Positions 15,858 through 24,380 of a stretch of 51,907 nt of DNA are shown piece by piece. The position numbers were made by a program, and so were the translations under genes. This DNA is from Gammaproteobacteria bacterium (lineage in GTDB: Bacteria > Pseudomonadota > Gammaproteobacteria > SZUA-229): contig JALWPK010000195.1 of the NCBI GenBank assembly GCA_026995045.1, positions 1-51,907 of the forward strand, written 5' to 3'. The notes under the pieces are model-generated. The model ran no database searches. It saw only the letters and a list, made by a program, of their open reading frames with translations, and was not told the DNA's origin. The number at the start of each line of letters is the position of its first letter. Position 1 is the first letter of the stretch.

Positions 15858-16700
15858 ATGAAACCAACGTTTATCGGCATTGGTGCGCAAAAATGCGCTT
15901 CTTCATGGTTATACGAGGTATTGAGAGATCATCCTGATGTCTGTCTTAGTCCTGAGAAAGAGGTTAATTTCTTCAGTTATAATTATGACAGGGGATATCA
16001 ATGGTACGAACGCCATTTTCCGCAACGATGTGACGGGAAAAAGGCTGTTGGCGAGGTTTCTCCTTCATATTTTCATAATCCCTCTGTACCTGCTTATGCA
16101 AGAGACTATAATCCTGACTTGAAGATTATAGCTTTGCTCAGACATCCTGTTAAACGTGCGATATCAAATCATAAGCATGATATTCGTACAGGTAATTTTC
16201 AGGGTGATGACCTTTCCTTCGAGGCAGGATTAAGAAATAATCCGTCATATATTGACCAGGGTCTGTATGCAACACATCTTAAACGCTGGCTGGAGTATTT
16301 TCCGGCAGAGCAGATAAAGGTGATTATTGTAGATGATATTATTGAAAATCCTCAAAAAGTTGTTGAGGATGTCTATGAATTCCTGTCAGTAGATACCGGT
16401 CATGTGCCTGAAGCATTACACAAACGCGCGAATGTCAGTTACGCTGTACGTTGGCGCTGGCTTAGTAAAATCGTAAACAGGCTCGGAAATATACTGCGCC
16501 ACGGCCCCTTAAATGGCTTATGGTGGCTGGCTTCCCGCCTTGGCTTCAGGAAGATTTATCATGCGATAAATGCAAAACCTGTCGAAGGCGCTCATGTAGC
16601 GCTTACTTCAGAAGAAAAACGAAACCTGGAAAATATATTCTCCGATCAGATAGAAGAATTAGAAAAACTTCTTGCAAGAGACCTTTCATCATGGAAATGA
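15858..16700 (+). CDS. PAPS-dependent sulfotransferase
   Basis: Transfers sulfate from PAPS, most likely to a sugar hydroxyl of the EPS. The 5'-phosphosulfate loop is GIGAQKCASSWLYEVL near the N-terminus and the 3'-phosphate site is LLRHPVKRAISNHKH, with a serine in ISNHKH. EKEVNFFSYNYDRGYQWYERHF region (abbreviated: KEVNFFSY) is typical of heparan-sulfate-sulfotransferase-like bacterial enzymes. Length 280 is normal, with no signal peptide, so it acts in the cytoplasm on lipid-linked intermediates. PAPS would come from the synthase at 30626 in the same cluster. Confidence 0.9.
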   Translation: MKPTFIGIGAQKCASSWLYEVLRDHPDVCLSPEKEVNFFSYNYDRGYQWYERHFPQRCDGKKAVGEVSPSYFHNPSVPAYARDYNPDLKIIALLRHPVKRAISNHKHDIRTGNFQGDDLSFEAGLRNNPSYIDQGLYATHLKRWLEYFPAEQIKVIIVDDIIENPQKVVEDVYEFLSVDTGHVPEALHKRANVSYAVRWRWLSKIVNRLGNILRHGPLNGLWWLASRLGFRKIYHAINAKPVEGAHVALTSEEKRNLENIFSDQIEELEKLLARDLSSWK

Positions 16701-16720
16701 TCGCCAGTTGGTAAACAGAT

Positions 16721-18169
16721 ATGTGGGCTACTAACCTTTATATTACTGTAACGACCATTGTAATACTTGCAATGATCTCTTCAGTAAAACCGGTGAATGA
16801 ATGGCTTGACTCAGTCAGGAAGTGGCCTGCTGCCACGTTTCTTATTTCTCTTTTATTCCTCAGCCTCTTTTTAACTTCGAGTACGCAATTAAATACATCT
16901 CCAGGCACCGAACTTGGTATTGTAAGAAAGATACGTGTAGGGTTACTGATATCAGTATTTTTTATTGTTTTTTTCTCAATAGTATTAAAAAGAATGGGAC
17001 GCTTACGGTTAACATCTCCAATGGTGGCAATGCTCCTTTATGCCCTGTATGCAATGTTAAGCGCCCTGTATTCAACACACCCGAGCCTTACAGCCTGGAA
17101 AGGATTCGAGGTTCTGGTCGATGTGATGGTCTTTATATATCTTGCTTCCTATTTAAAGGACTATGCGTCTATACGTGACTTGTTGAATATTGTATATATT
17201 ATTGTTCTTTACCTTGTTGTATCAGCATTGGTCGGTGGAATCTTTGCTCCCGGTCTTGCCTATGTGCGACAAACAGGTGGAAGTGGTTCCATGGCATGGG
17301 AGTACTGGGGGATTTTTCCAAGTATCCACCCTAACTCTCTGGCTCAATTTGGTGCAATTATTGGTGTTATCGCAATGATTCATCTGTTGTATGCAAAAGA
17401 TGCAGTAGAGCGAAATATGTCATTTTTGATTCTTGCCATTGGTCTTGCAGGTATGCTGCTTTCCCATAGCAGAACATCGCTTATCGGTTTTGTACTGGCC
17501 AGCGCTGTAATCTTTATGTTTGGCAAGCGCAAAGGTATCGGGCTTGCTATTTTGTTTGTAGGCGCGATAGCAGTTGTAATATCTGATTTCGACACACTTG
17601 TAAAAATGTACGTTATGCGAGGGCAGTCTGAAGAAGTGTTTACACGTATGTCCGGACGTACAGAATATTGGCCAATTGTAATAGAAGTCTTCCTTATGTC
17701 ACCCTTTATCGGACATGGGTACTATTCCGGGCACAGGTTCGGTGTGTTTGAAGGAAAACTGATGCTTAACACTTCATCTGTTGACAATACCTATCTCGAA
17801 GTACTTGTTGACCTGGGGGTTCTTGGCATGTTTTTTATTGCGCTCATGCTGGTTCTGACCGCAAAGAATTTCTTTCAAATCAGGCTGGCTATTCATTCGT
17901 ACGATAAAATGAAGGAATGGTTTGTGTTGTGGCTCGAGCTGTTTGGCCTTATTGTAATAATACTGGTGCGCAGTCTGACCGGCCCGACTTTCCAGCGTCA
18001 TCACCCCAGTCTGGTCATTGCGCTTGCAGTCATCGTTGTTGCTGCGGCGGCAGTAAAAATAGTTCGTAGCAGGGAAGGGTCGTTGGATATTGTAAAAGAT
18101 GAGAAAACAATAAATGATAAGACGCTTATCAACAAGAAGCCACAACGCGTAATATACAAAAAACAATGA
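16721..18169 (+). CDS. O-antigen ligase/polymerase family membrane protein (Wzy-like)
   Basis: A 482-residue polytopic membrane protein with about 11-12 hydrophobic segments. It carries the usual features of the Wzy/WaaL superfamily: a large periplasmic loop with GHGYYSGHRFGVF and VDNTYLEVLVDLG, and LLSHSRTSLIGFVLA. In this cluster it most likely polymerises EPS repeat units at the periplasmic face. The C-terminal ~40 residues are charged and cytoplasmic. Its stop overlaps the next ATG (ATGA). Polymerase rather than ligase is inferred from the EPS context. Confidence 0.85.
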   Translation: MWATNLYITVTTIVILAMISSVKPVNEWLDSVRKWPAATFLISLLFLSLFLTSSTQLNTSPGTELGIVRKIRVGLLISVFFIVFFSIVLKRMGRLRLTSPMVAMLLYALYAMLSALYSTHPSLTAWKGFEVLVDVMVFIYLASYLKDYASIRDLLNIVYIIVLYLVVSALVGGIFAPGLAYVRQTGGSGSMAWEYWGIFPSIHPNSLAQFGAIIGVIAMIHLLYAKDAVERNMSFLILAIGLAGMLLSHSRTSLIGFVLASAVIFMFGKRKGIGLAILFVGAIAVVISDFDTLVKMYVMRGQSEEVFTRMSGRTEYWPIVIEVFLMSPFIGHGYYSGHRFGVFEGKLMLNTSSVDNTYLEVLVDLGVLGMFFIALMLVLTAKNFFQIRLAIHSYDKMKEWFVLWLELFGLIVIILVRSLTGPTFQRHHPSLVIALAVIVVAAAAVKIVRSREGSLDIVKDEKTINDKTLINKKPQRVIYKKQ

Positions 18170-19494
18170 TTATCAGATCTGTATTAATATTGGTATTTTT
18201 GTTATTACCGGTAAGTACTTTTGCAAATGCCCAACAGGGCCCGCTATATTACCTGATACACCCATCAGGGGGGGATGATACTGATGTAATACAGGCCGCG
18301 CTTGATAAAAAGGACAAGCCTGTTCACCTTGCCAGTGGTGTCTTTAACATAAGTAAATCTCTCATGGTTTACAGAGGCTCCTCACTTATTGGAAATGGCT
18401 CGGCAGATCCAAATGTTGCCTCGTCAAGCACATTAAGGTTGCTTCCGGGAACAAACATGGACGCCATAATCAGGGCGCCCAAGAACGAAAATAACCCTTA
18501 TGACTACATGCACTGGTTAACCATTGCTAATTTACGAATTGATGGCAACAAGCAGCAAAACAAAGCAGGTAACTGTATTAATCTCGGTAAACTCGGCAAC
18601 AATTCACTACTAACAAGGTTGTTACTGTCGAAGTGCCCGGAATCAGGAATAAAACTCAATGGCCCAGCTGTTCCTGTTAATCTTACCCAGATATCAGTAT
18701 TTCAATGTGGTCAGTATGGTGTAAATTTTGAAGCCGCGGGTGCTCAATCGGTCTATATCAGAGACCTTGCCGGTGATGATAATGAAATTGCACTGCTAAG
18801 AATTGCAAACGCAAGTGGATCTGATCACTTTAGTATTGTTATTGAAAACCTGCGTGCTGAAAACTACGCAGATGGGAAGCAGGAAACAGGCGTTATTCTC
18901 GAAAGTATGAACTGGTCAAAGGTCACTTTTATTTCGCCTCAATTCCACCGAAGAGGAAAGTTGCGGCTAGGTGGTTCAGGTATACATATCAAGGGTAAAA
19001 CGGGTGTTCGCCTTACAATAATTGGTGCATCATTCGAAAATGTCAGGAATGCCATAGTTGACGATATACGAAAAAAGACAATAAATGCTAGCACCCGAAC
19101 ATTTTCTGTCTATACGGAAGATATAGATGTTATCCATCGCATCAATCTCTTTTCACGCAATTCAAATGCCAATGCTACCTTTACTGTTGACGCTTCAAGG
19201 CTCAATATCAATTCACCCAAGGATAACGCAAACATACAGCATATCGATATTTATGGGCCAGCAGGCAAAGCATTTGAGTTTGACGCGGGTAAGGGGCAGT
19301 TCGTTTCCAGAGGGTCACTTGCACTCGGCAAGGATGGTAATAACATAAAAGCTGTCTGGAGTGTCTGTGATGGTGGACCGGAAAATGTTCTGGCTGCGCC
19401 AAAAGGTTCTGTATGCAGCGATACCAAGCAGGGTAAATTGTATTTTAAACGCAGCGGATCCGGAAAAACCGGATGGGTCAGACTTGATAAATAA
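18166..19494 (+). CDS. Secreted parallel beta-helix (pectate-lyase-like) protein
   Basis: An N-terminal signal peptide (MIIRSVLILVFLLLPVSTFA) is followed by a ~420-residue region with the right-handed beta-helix look: DDTDVIQAALDKKDKPVHLA, FNISKSLMVYRGSSLIGNG, ANLRIDGNKQQNKAGNCI and regularly spaced Asn/Gly/hydrophobic strands. This fold is used by polysaccharide lyases and hydrolases. No definite catalytic triad was recognised, so it could cut, edit or simply bind the EPS. It is translationally coupled to the polymerase, which supports action on the polymer in the periplasm or outside. Confidence 0.75.
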   Translation: MIIRSVLILVFLLLPVSTFANAQQGPLYYLIHPSGGDDTDVIQAALDKKDKPVHLASGVFNISKSLMVYRGSSLIGNGSADPNVASSSTLRLLPGTNMDAIIRAPKNENNPYDYMHWLTIANLRIDGNKQQNKAGNCINLGKLGNNSLLTRLLLSKCPESGIKLNGPAVPVNLTQISVFQCGQYGVNFEAAGAQSVYIRDLAGDDNEIALLRIANASGSDHFSIVIENLRAENYADGKQETGVILESMNWSKVTFISPQFHRRGKLRLGGSGIHIKGKTGVRLTIIGASFENVRNAIVDDIRKKTINASTRTFSVYTEDIDVIHRINLFSRNSNANATFTVDASRLNINSPKDNANIQHIDIYGPAGKAFEFDAGKGQFVSRGSLALGKDGNNIKAVWSVCDGGPENVLAAPKGSVCSDTKQGKLYFKRSGSGKTGWVRLDK

Positions 19495-19524
19495 TCCGTG
19501 GCGTAAAACTGGATCTTAAACTAC

Positions 19525-20682
19525 ATGCATATAGTATTTGCCCATAATTTCTACCAGCAGGCTGGCGGTGAAGATGCTGTTGTTGCGCAGGAAATGGATT
19601 TATTGCGCTCGGCCGGTCACAAGGTGTCATTATATGAGAAGCATAATGATGAAATTAAGGGGCTTTGGCCCAAAATGGAAGTGGCTTTTTCTACTGTGTA
19701 CTCAAAAAAATCACGTAATAATTTTGAGAAATATCTTGAATCCCGGTCTCCTGATGTCGTTCATGTGCATAATTTTTTTCCGCTTCTGACACCATCAATT
19801 TATGACGCATGCAGGGCACTGGATATACCTGTAGTACAAACGCTGCATAATTTCAGAATAACCTGTGCCGGCGGTCTGTTAATGCGTGATGGTGCTGTCT
19901 GTGAGCTATGTATTAACAGGTCTCCATATCAGGCGGTAAAGTATCGTTGTTACAGGGAGTCTGTATTCGGCTCGACAGTACTGGCGCATATGATATCGAC
20001 ACACAGAAAAAAGCAGACATGGAGCAACAAGGTTGACCGTATTATTGCGCTGACTGATTTCTCCAGGTCGAAATACGTTGCCGCAGGTGTCGCTGCGAAA
20101 AAGATAGTTGTTAAACCGAATTTTATCAATGATCCGTTTTCGGGCGGCACGATTGAGTTTCCCGCATCGCGCAATGGTGCTCTCTATGTCGGGCGTCTGA
20201 GTGCCGAAAAAGGCATTGATGTGCTTATATCGGCATGGAAACACATAGACGAACCCCTTAGAATCGTTGGTGACGGGCCATTAAGAACACTTGTTGAGGA
20301 TTGCGGGCTTGATAATGTTCACTACCTGGGGAAATTGCCCCATGACAAGGTCAGTGAAGAAATGATGAGGGCGTCATTTCTGGTTATGCCGTCCATCTGG
20401 TACGAAGGGTTTCCCATGGTACTGGTGGAAGCCTTTGCGCACGGCCTTCCTGTTGTAGCGTCAAATATCGGTAACCTTGCTGAAATTATAGATGATAAGG
20501 AAACGGGATTCCTTTTTGAAGCGGGTAATTCGGGGGCTTTGTATGCCGTTGTCAATTCGATGCTGGAGGATTCAGCGATGCTACCAGCTTCACAGGCATT
20601 GGCTAGAGAGACCTTTGTGAAAAAGTATGCACCTGAAACAAACCTGAAGCTATTATTAGAAATATATCGGGGGGTTATGTGA
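19525..20682 (+). CDS. Glycosyltransferase family 4
   Basis: A retaining GT-B glycosyltransferase of 385 residues. N-terminal HNFYQQAGGEDAVVAQEMDL binds acceptor; DVVHVHNFFPLLTPSIYDAC is typical of EPS GT4 enzymes; the donor half has YVGRLSAEKGIDVLISAW and YEGFPMVLVEAFAHGLPVVA with the E-x7-E pattern. Cysteines in the middle (CAGGLLMRDGAVCELC) are common in this subgroup. No signal peptide, so cytoplasmic. The donor sugar cannot be assigned; GDP-fucose or a UDP-uronate are available from this cluster. Confidence 0.9.
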   Translation: MHIVFAHNFYQQAGGEDAVVAQEMDLLRSAGHKVSLYEKHNDEIKGLWPKMEVAFSTVYSKKSRNNFEKYLESRSPDVVHVHNFFPLLTPSIYDACRALDIPVVQTLHNFRITCAGGLLMRDGAVCELCINRSPYQAVKYRCYRESVFGSTVLAHMISTHRKKQTWSNKVDRIIALTDFSRSKYVAAGVAAKKIVVKPNFINDPFSGGTIEFPASRNGALYVGRLSAEKGIDVLISAWKHIDEPLRIVGDGPLRTLVEDCGLDNVHYLGKLPHDKVSEEMMRASFLVMPSIWYEGFPMVLVEAFAHGLPVVASNIGNLAEIIDDKETGFLFEAGNSGALYAVVNSMLEDSAMLPASQALARETFVKKYAPETNLKLLLEIYRGVM

Positions 20683-20709
20683 GTTATCAACTTAACATTC
20701 TAAAATACT

Positions 20710-21243
20710 ATGATTTTAAGTAAGATTAAAAGGGTATTTTTATTGTCATTGTATTATGGCGTTGCGCAATACTTGCCTATGCAGCCTGCACCCGGTTATA
20801 GGGTGTATTACGCATTAAGACGTTTTCTGGTTAAAAATATTATTCCTGATTGTGGGCATAATATTATCGTTAAGAACAAATGTTATTTTGGTAATGGCCA
20901 AAGGCTTAAAGTTGGCGACAGAAGCCAGTTAGGTCAAAATGCTAGACTTAATGGAACAATTTCTATTGGCAAGGATGTGCTAATGGGTCCGGATGTCGTC
21001 ATGATGGCTACATCGCACGAATTTTCCAGAACTGATATACCAATTAATCTCCAGGGTCAGACTGAAGAAAAACCGATTAAGATTGGGGATGATGTCTGGG
21101 TTGGTACGCGCGTTATCATTTTACCAGGGGTCGAAATCGGAAATCACTGTGTAGTTGCGGCTGGTGCTGTGGTTACTAAGTCATTTGATGATTATAGTAT
21201 TATTGGAGGCGTGCCAGCAAAGCAGATAGGTAGTCGTAAGTAA
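20710..21243 (+). CDS. Hexapeptide-repeat O-acyltransferase
   Basis: A left-handed beta-helix acetyltransferase of 177 residues, similar to the WcaF/LacA/Maa type. Hexapeptide repeats run from about residue 70 (IGKDVLMGPDVVMMATSHEF) to IGDDVWVGTRVIILPGVEIG and IIGGVPAKQIG at the end. The His in TSHEF is the usual catalytic base. Probably O-acetylates a sugar of the repeat unit using acetyl-CoA. Convergent with the flippase gene downstream; the 63-base gap shows no convincing terminator. Confidence 0.88.
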   Translation: MILSKIKRVFLLSLYYGVAQYLPMQPAPGYRVYYALRRFLVKNIIPDCGHNIIVKNKCYFGNGQRLKVGDRSQLGQNARLNGTISIGKDVLMGPDVVMMATSHEFSRTDIPINLQGQTEEKPIKIGDDVWVGTRVIILPGVEIGNHCVVAAGAVVTKSFDDYSIIGGVPAKQIGSRK

Positions 21244-21306
21244 TAATTTTTAATCTACTATTTTGACCAGTTGAGCCCTCATATATAAATATCACGCTAG
21301 TTTGGA

Positions 21307-22551
21307 TTACTCTTTAGCCTTTTGCAGATATATATACAGACATAATGATATTGCAAACTGAATAAGGCATAAAACCATCATGGTGCCGACAAGGCCACTA
21401 TATGAAATAATCGGGTAACTTACTATTAAGGCGATTAAAAATCCCATCACGTTTGATATAAAAATCGCCCGTGTATTATTCAACGACCTTAAACCGGCTG
21501 TAAGCGGTCGTTGAAAGAAGCCGATCAAATAGAATATTCCCCACCATAGTATCAGCCATGCATATTCCTGATATTGCGCACCATAAAACAGGTTTAACCA
21601 GAATTTCGGGAAGAGGGAAGCTATTAGCACAATCGCCAGGGTAGCGCTGCCGCCAAGTACCGACACTCTCCGGACATATTTGCTGAGGCCGGAAAAACCA
21701 CGAGCCTCATAGGCCTTTGCTGCGCGTGATGGTACGAAGTTTTCCATGGCGAGGAACATAATATTGGCAATGCCGACAATATTGCGTGTGGCGGCCAGGG
21801 CGCCGACTGCGGCAACCGAAATCATTCCGGCGGCGAGATAAATTACAAACTGGCTGCTTCCCCAGTAAACCATGTTTTTGCCAAGTAACCATTTACCAAA
21901 ATCCCAGTGTTCGCGGGTGGTATTCGTGAAAGTATGTTTTGTCGGAAGGGGGTAAAGTCCTGTTTGCTGGATAACCTTTACAAGGGCGACAGATACTGCT
22001 ATGCCAGAGGTTATTGCTATTATCCACAATACAAGAGGCGTGTTTAAACTTGTTGTAAGGCCCAGCGCAATAAGTGCCATGGCTTGCAGCCCGTAACTCA
22101 GGATATCGTTAAGTAAGGCGTGAGCAGATGCATTGGTGACAAACAGGTAGCGCCTGAGCATATCCTGCGTGAGGAAGAAAAATGCGGCAAATGCCAGTGG
22201 TGCGAGCATGGCGTTTAGCTGTAGTGCAGGTATCATGCCATCAAGAATATTGCCAAATAACAAGATAGCAGCCAGGGCTGAAAATGAGAAGATGAGCTGC
22301 AGTAGAATAACACTGAGGAAATAGCTGTTGTGTTCCGACTTTTTGATTGTCGCGCCTGTTATCATCATCGGCGAGATGATAAGGGCCATTTGGATGCTGG
22401 CGAGGAACTGTATCACGCCATAGGCTAGAATAAACTGGCCATAGCCATCAAGACCCAGGAATCGCGCGAGTAATAATCCTGTTATAAAATTAACACCACT
22501 CACAACGCCCTGATCAATGAGCGTTGTATGTGTTTTAAGGCGATTATCCAT
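21307..22551 (-). CDS. Wzx-like polysaccharide flippase
   Basis: A 414-residue membrane protein with about 12 predicted hydrophobic segments, of the MATE/Wzx superfamily of lipid-linked oligosaccharide flippases. The start reads GVVSGVNFITGLLLARFLGL and GYGQFILAYGVIQFLASIQM, the typical Wzx N-terminus; FYLIGFFQRPLTAGLRSLNN is typical of later helices. It would carry the undecaprenyl-linked unit across the inner membrane to the polymerase. It is the only cluster gene here on the minus strand, so it needs its own promoter in the divergent 22552-22762 region shared with the exosortase. Confidence 0.85.
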   Translation of the reverse strand: MDNRLKTHTTLIDQGVVSGVNFITGLLLARFLGLDGYGQFILAYGVIQFLASIQMALIISPMMITGATIKKSEHNSYFLSVILLQLIFSFSALAAILLFGNILDGMIPALQLNAMLAPLAFAAFFFLTQDMLRRYLFVTNASAHALLNDILSYGLQAMALIALGLTTSLNTPLVLWIIAITSGIAVSVALVKVIQQTGLYPLPTKHTFTNTTREHWDFGKWLLGKNMVYWGSSQFVIYLAAGMISVAAVGALAATRNIVGIANIMFLAMENFVPSRAAKAYEARGFSGLSKYVRRVSVLGGSATLAIVLIASLFPKFWLNLFYGAQYQEYAWLILWWGIFYLIGFFQRPLTAGLRSLNNTRAIFISNVMGFLIALIVSYPIISYSGLVGTMMVLCLIQFAISLCLYIYLQKAKE

Positions 22552-22684
22552 TAAAGACTGTCGGTTATGCTTGGTTTTGCGTGTTATTATTGGGTGGTAG
22601 AGCGTTAGTATATTAGGAGTTAATGATATGCGTGTTCTAATGCTGCTTAATCATGACTATTTTTATTTATAATTTACCAGAATG

Positions 22685-22709
22685 CCTGATATATAGACTA
22701 TATATCAGG
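22685..22709. promoter_or_regulatory. 25-bp perfect palindrome between flippase and exosortase genes
   Basis: CCTGATATATAG-A-CTATATATCAGG, a perfect 12-bp dyad around a single A, lies 53 bases before the exosortase start and 133 bases from the flippase start. With only one central base it is better suited to a dimeric DNA-binding protein than to an RNA hairpin. The regulator is unknown. Nothing else is recognisable in this 211-base gap. Confidence 0.5.
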
Positions 22710-22762
22710 GGTTTGAGTATTTGTGAAACTGCTTTTTAAACTTTACAACCTGGAATTAACCA

Positions 22763-24361
22763 ATGAATGAAAGTGTGGGCGTGCAGAGCACAAAAGATTG
22801 TACCATATGGATGTTTCCGGCTTTTTACTGGGTTCTTCTAGGAGTCGCGGCTGTTTTACTGGGTGTTACATATTTTGACGGTATAGACAGGCTTATTTAC
22901 CGATGGAGTAATTCTGAGGAATACGGCTATGGATTCCTAATTCCGTTGCTTTCGGCATTTTTGATTTGGCAGCGGAAGGATGTGCTTGAGAAATTAGAGT
23001 TTTCAGGCTCATATCTTGGTGTTTTATTTGTTCTTCTGGGTGTAATTGGTTTCTATTTGGGGTATTTCGGTACGCTGTTTATCATTATGCAGTATGCATT
23101 AGTGGTGGCAATTTTTGGTGTCGCACTTTCTATCATGGGCGCTGAGGTTATTAAGAAAGTCTGGCCAGCATTTTTTTTCCTCGTTTTTATGATACCGTTA
23201 CCGAATTTTCTTTATCAGGAACTTTCAGCAAACTTGCAATTGATATCATCCGAGATAGGTGTAGCTGTAATACGATTGTTTGATATAAGCGTATACCTTG
23301 AGGGTAATGTTATAGATCTTGGAAAATATCAACTGCAGGTGGTTGAGGCATGCAGCGGCCTGCGTTATTTGTTTCCACTGGTAACACTATCCTTTATTAC
23401 TGCTTATTTTTTCAGGGCGAGTATGTGGAAAAGGGTATTGGTATTTCTTTCAAGTATTCCAATCACAGTTTTAATGAATAGTTTTCGCATTGGGATGATT
23501 GGTGTCCTTGTTGAGTATGGCGGCGTAGAACAGGCGGAAGGTTTTTTGCACGATTTTGAAGGTTGGGTTGTCTTTATGGGTTGTATAGGTGTTCTTTTGC
23601 TTGAAATGTGGGTGCTTACACGGTTTGGTAGTGGTAAAAAGGCTCTATCAGAAGTTTTTGCTATTGATCTGCCGGAACCTACCCCAGAGAATTGCCAAAT
23701 TAATAAGCGCACAATACCAGTGCCGTTGATTATAAACATAGTGTTTCTCTCTATTGCAGCAATTAGTTCAATTGCTCTGGACAGGCGCGTGGAAAATATT
23801 CCGGAGAGGAAGTTGTTTGCAAGCTTCCCTATGGACATAGGTAGTTGGCACGGTGTTCGTTCTGCTCTAGAAGATATATATCTTGATGTGCTAAAACTTG
23901 ATGATTACATAATTGCTGATTATGTGAAAGAGGGATCGAGTGAGGTGGTTAATTTCTATTCGGCATATTATTCCTCGCAAAAATCAGGGCAGTCAGCGCA
24001 CTCTCCACGGTCATGTATCCCGGGTGGCGGATGGGAAATAGTTGATTTAAAAACTACTACAATCAATGGAGTTAATATTGCTGGTAACCCACTGGTTGTT
24101 AATAGGCTTCTGATAAGAAACGGGGATCTGCGTCAAGTTGTTTACTACTGGTTTCAACAGCGCGGACGTATTGTCACAAATGAATATCTCGTTAAATGGT
24201 ATATTTTTTGGGATGCTGTAACTAAAAACCGAACAGATGGCGCATTAGTTAGACTGACGTCTACTGTGCGCCCAGGCGAAAGCCCGGAAGAAGTCGAAAA
24301 TCGTTTGAACAGTTTTACAAAGCTTATAGTTCCGTATCTTGGCGCCTATATACCTGATTGA
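22763..24361 (+). CDS. xrtD: Exosortase with fused C-terminal EpsI domain (XrtD/XrtA type)
   Basis: Exosortases are membrane cysteine transpeptidase-like enzymes that process PEP-CTERM-family C-terminal signals. The first ~300 residues have about eight transmembrane segments and the three catalytic positions: Cys197 in VVEACSGLRYLFPL, Arg242 in MNSFRIGMIGVL and His263 in FLHDFEGWVVFMG. Residues ~325-532 form the periplasmic EpsI domain (FPMDIGSWHG, SPRSCIPGGGWEI). The stretch VIDLGKYQLQVVEACSGLRY and the fusion resemble the VPLPA-specific XrtD group, matching the VPVPA-type signal at 44526. However, prsT/K/R are usually tied to XrtA, so the subtype is uncertain while the exosortase call is firm. 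Confidence 0.93.
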   Translation: MNESVGVQSTKDCTIWMFPAFYWVLLGVAAVLLGVTYFDGIDRLIYRWSNSEEYGYGFLIPLLSAFLIWQRKDVLEKLEFSGSYLGVLFVLLGVIGFYLGYFGTLFIIMQYALVVAIFGVALSIMGAEVIKKVWPAFFFLVFMIPLPNFLYQELSANLQLISSEIGVAVIRLFDISVYLEGNVIDLGKYQLQVVEACSGLRYLFPLVTLSFITAYFFRASMWKRVLVFLSSIPITVLMNSFRIGMIGVLVEYGGVEQAEGFLHDFEGWVVFMGCIGVLLLEMWVLTRFGSGKKALSEVFAIDLPEPTPENCQINKRTIPVPLIINIVFLSIAAISSIALDRRVENIPERKLFASFPMDIGSWHGVRSALEDIYLDVLKLDDYIIADYVKEGSSEVVNFYSAYYSSQKSGQSAHSPRSCIPGGGWEIVDLKTTTINGVNIAGNPLVVNRLLIRNGDLRQVVYYWFQQRGRIVTNEYLVKWYIFWDAVTKNRTDGALVRLTSTVRPGESPEEVENRLNSFTKLIVPYLGAYIPD

Positions 24362-24380
24362 TACTTAATGTGATAGTTGT

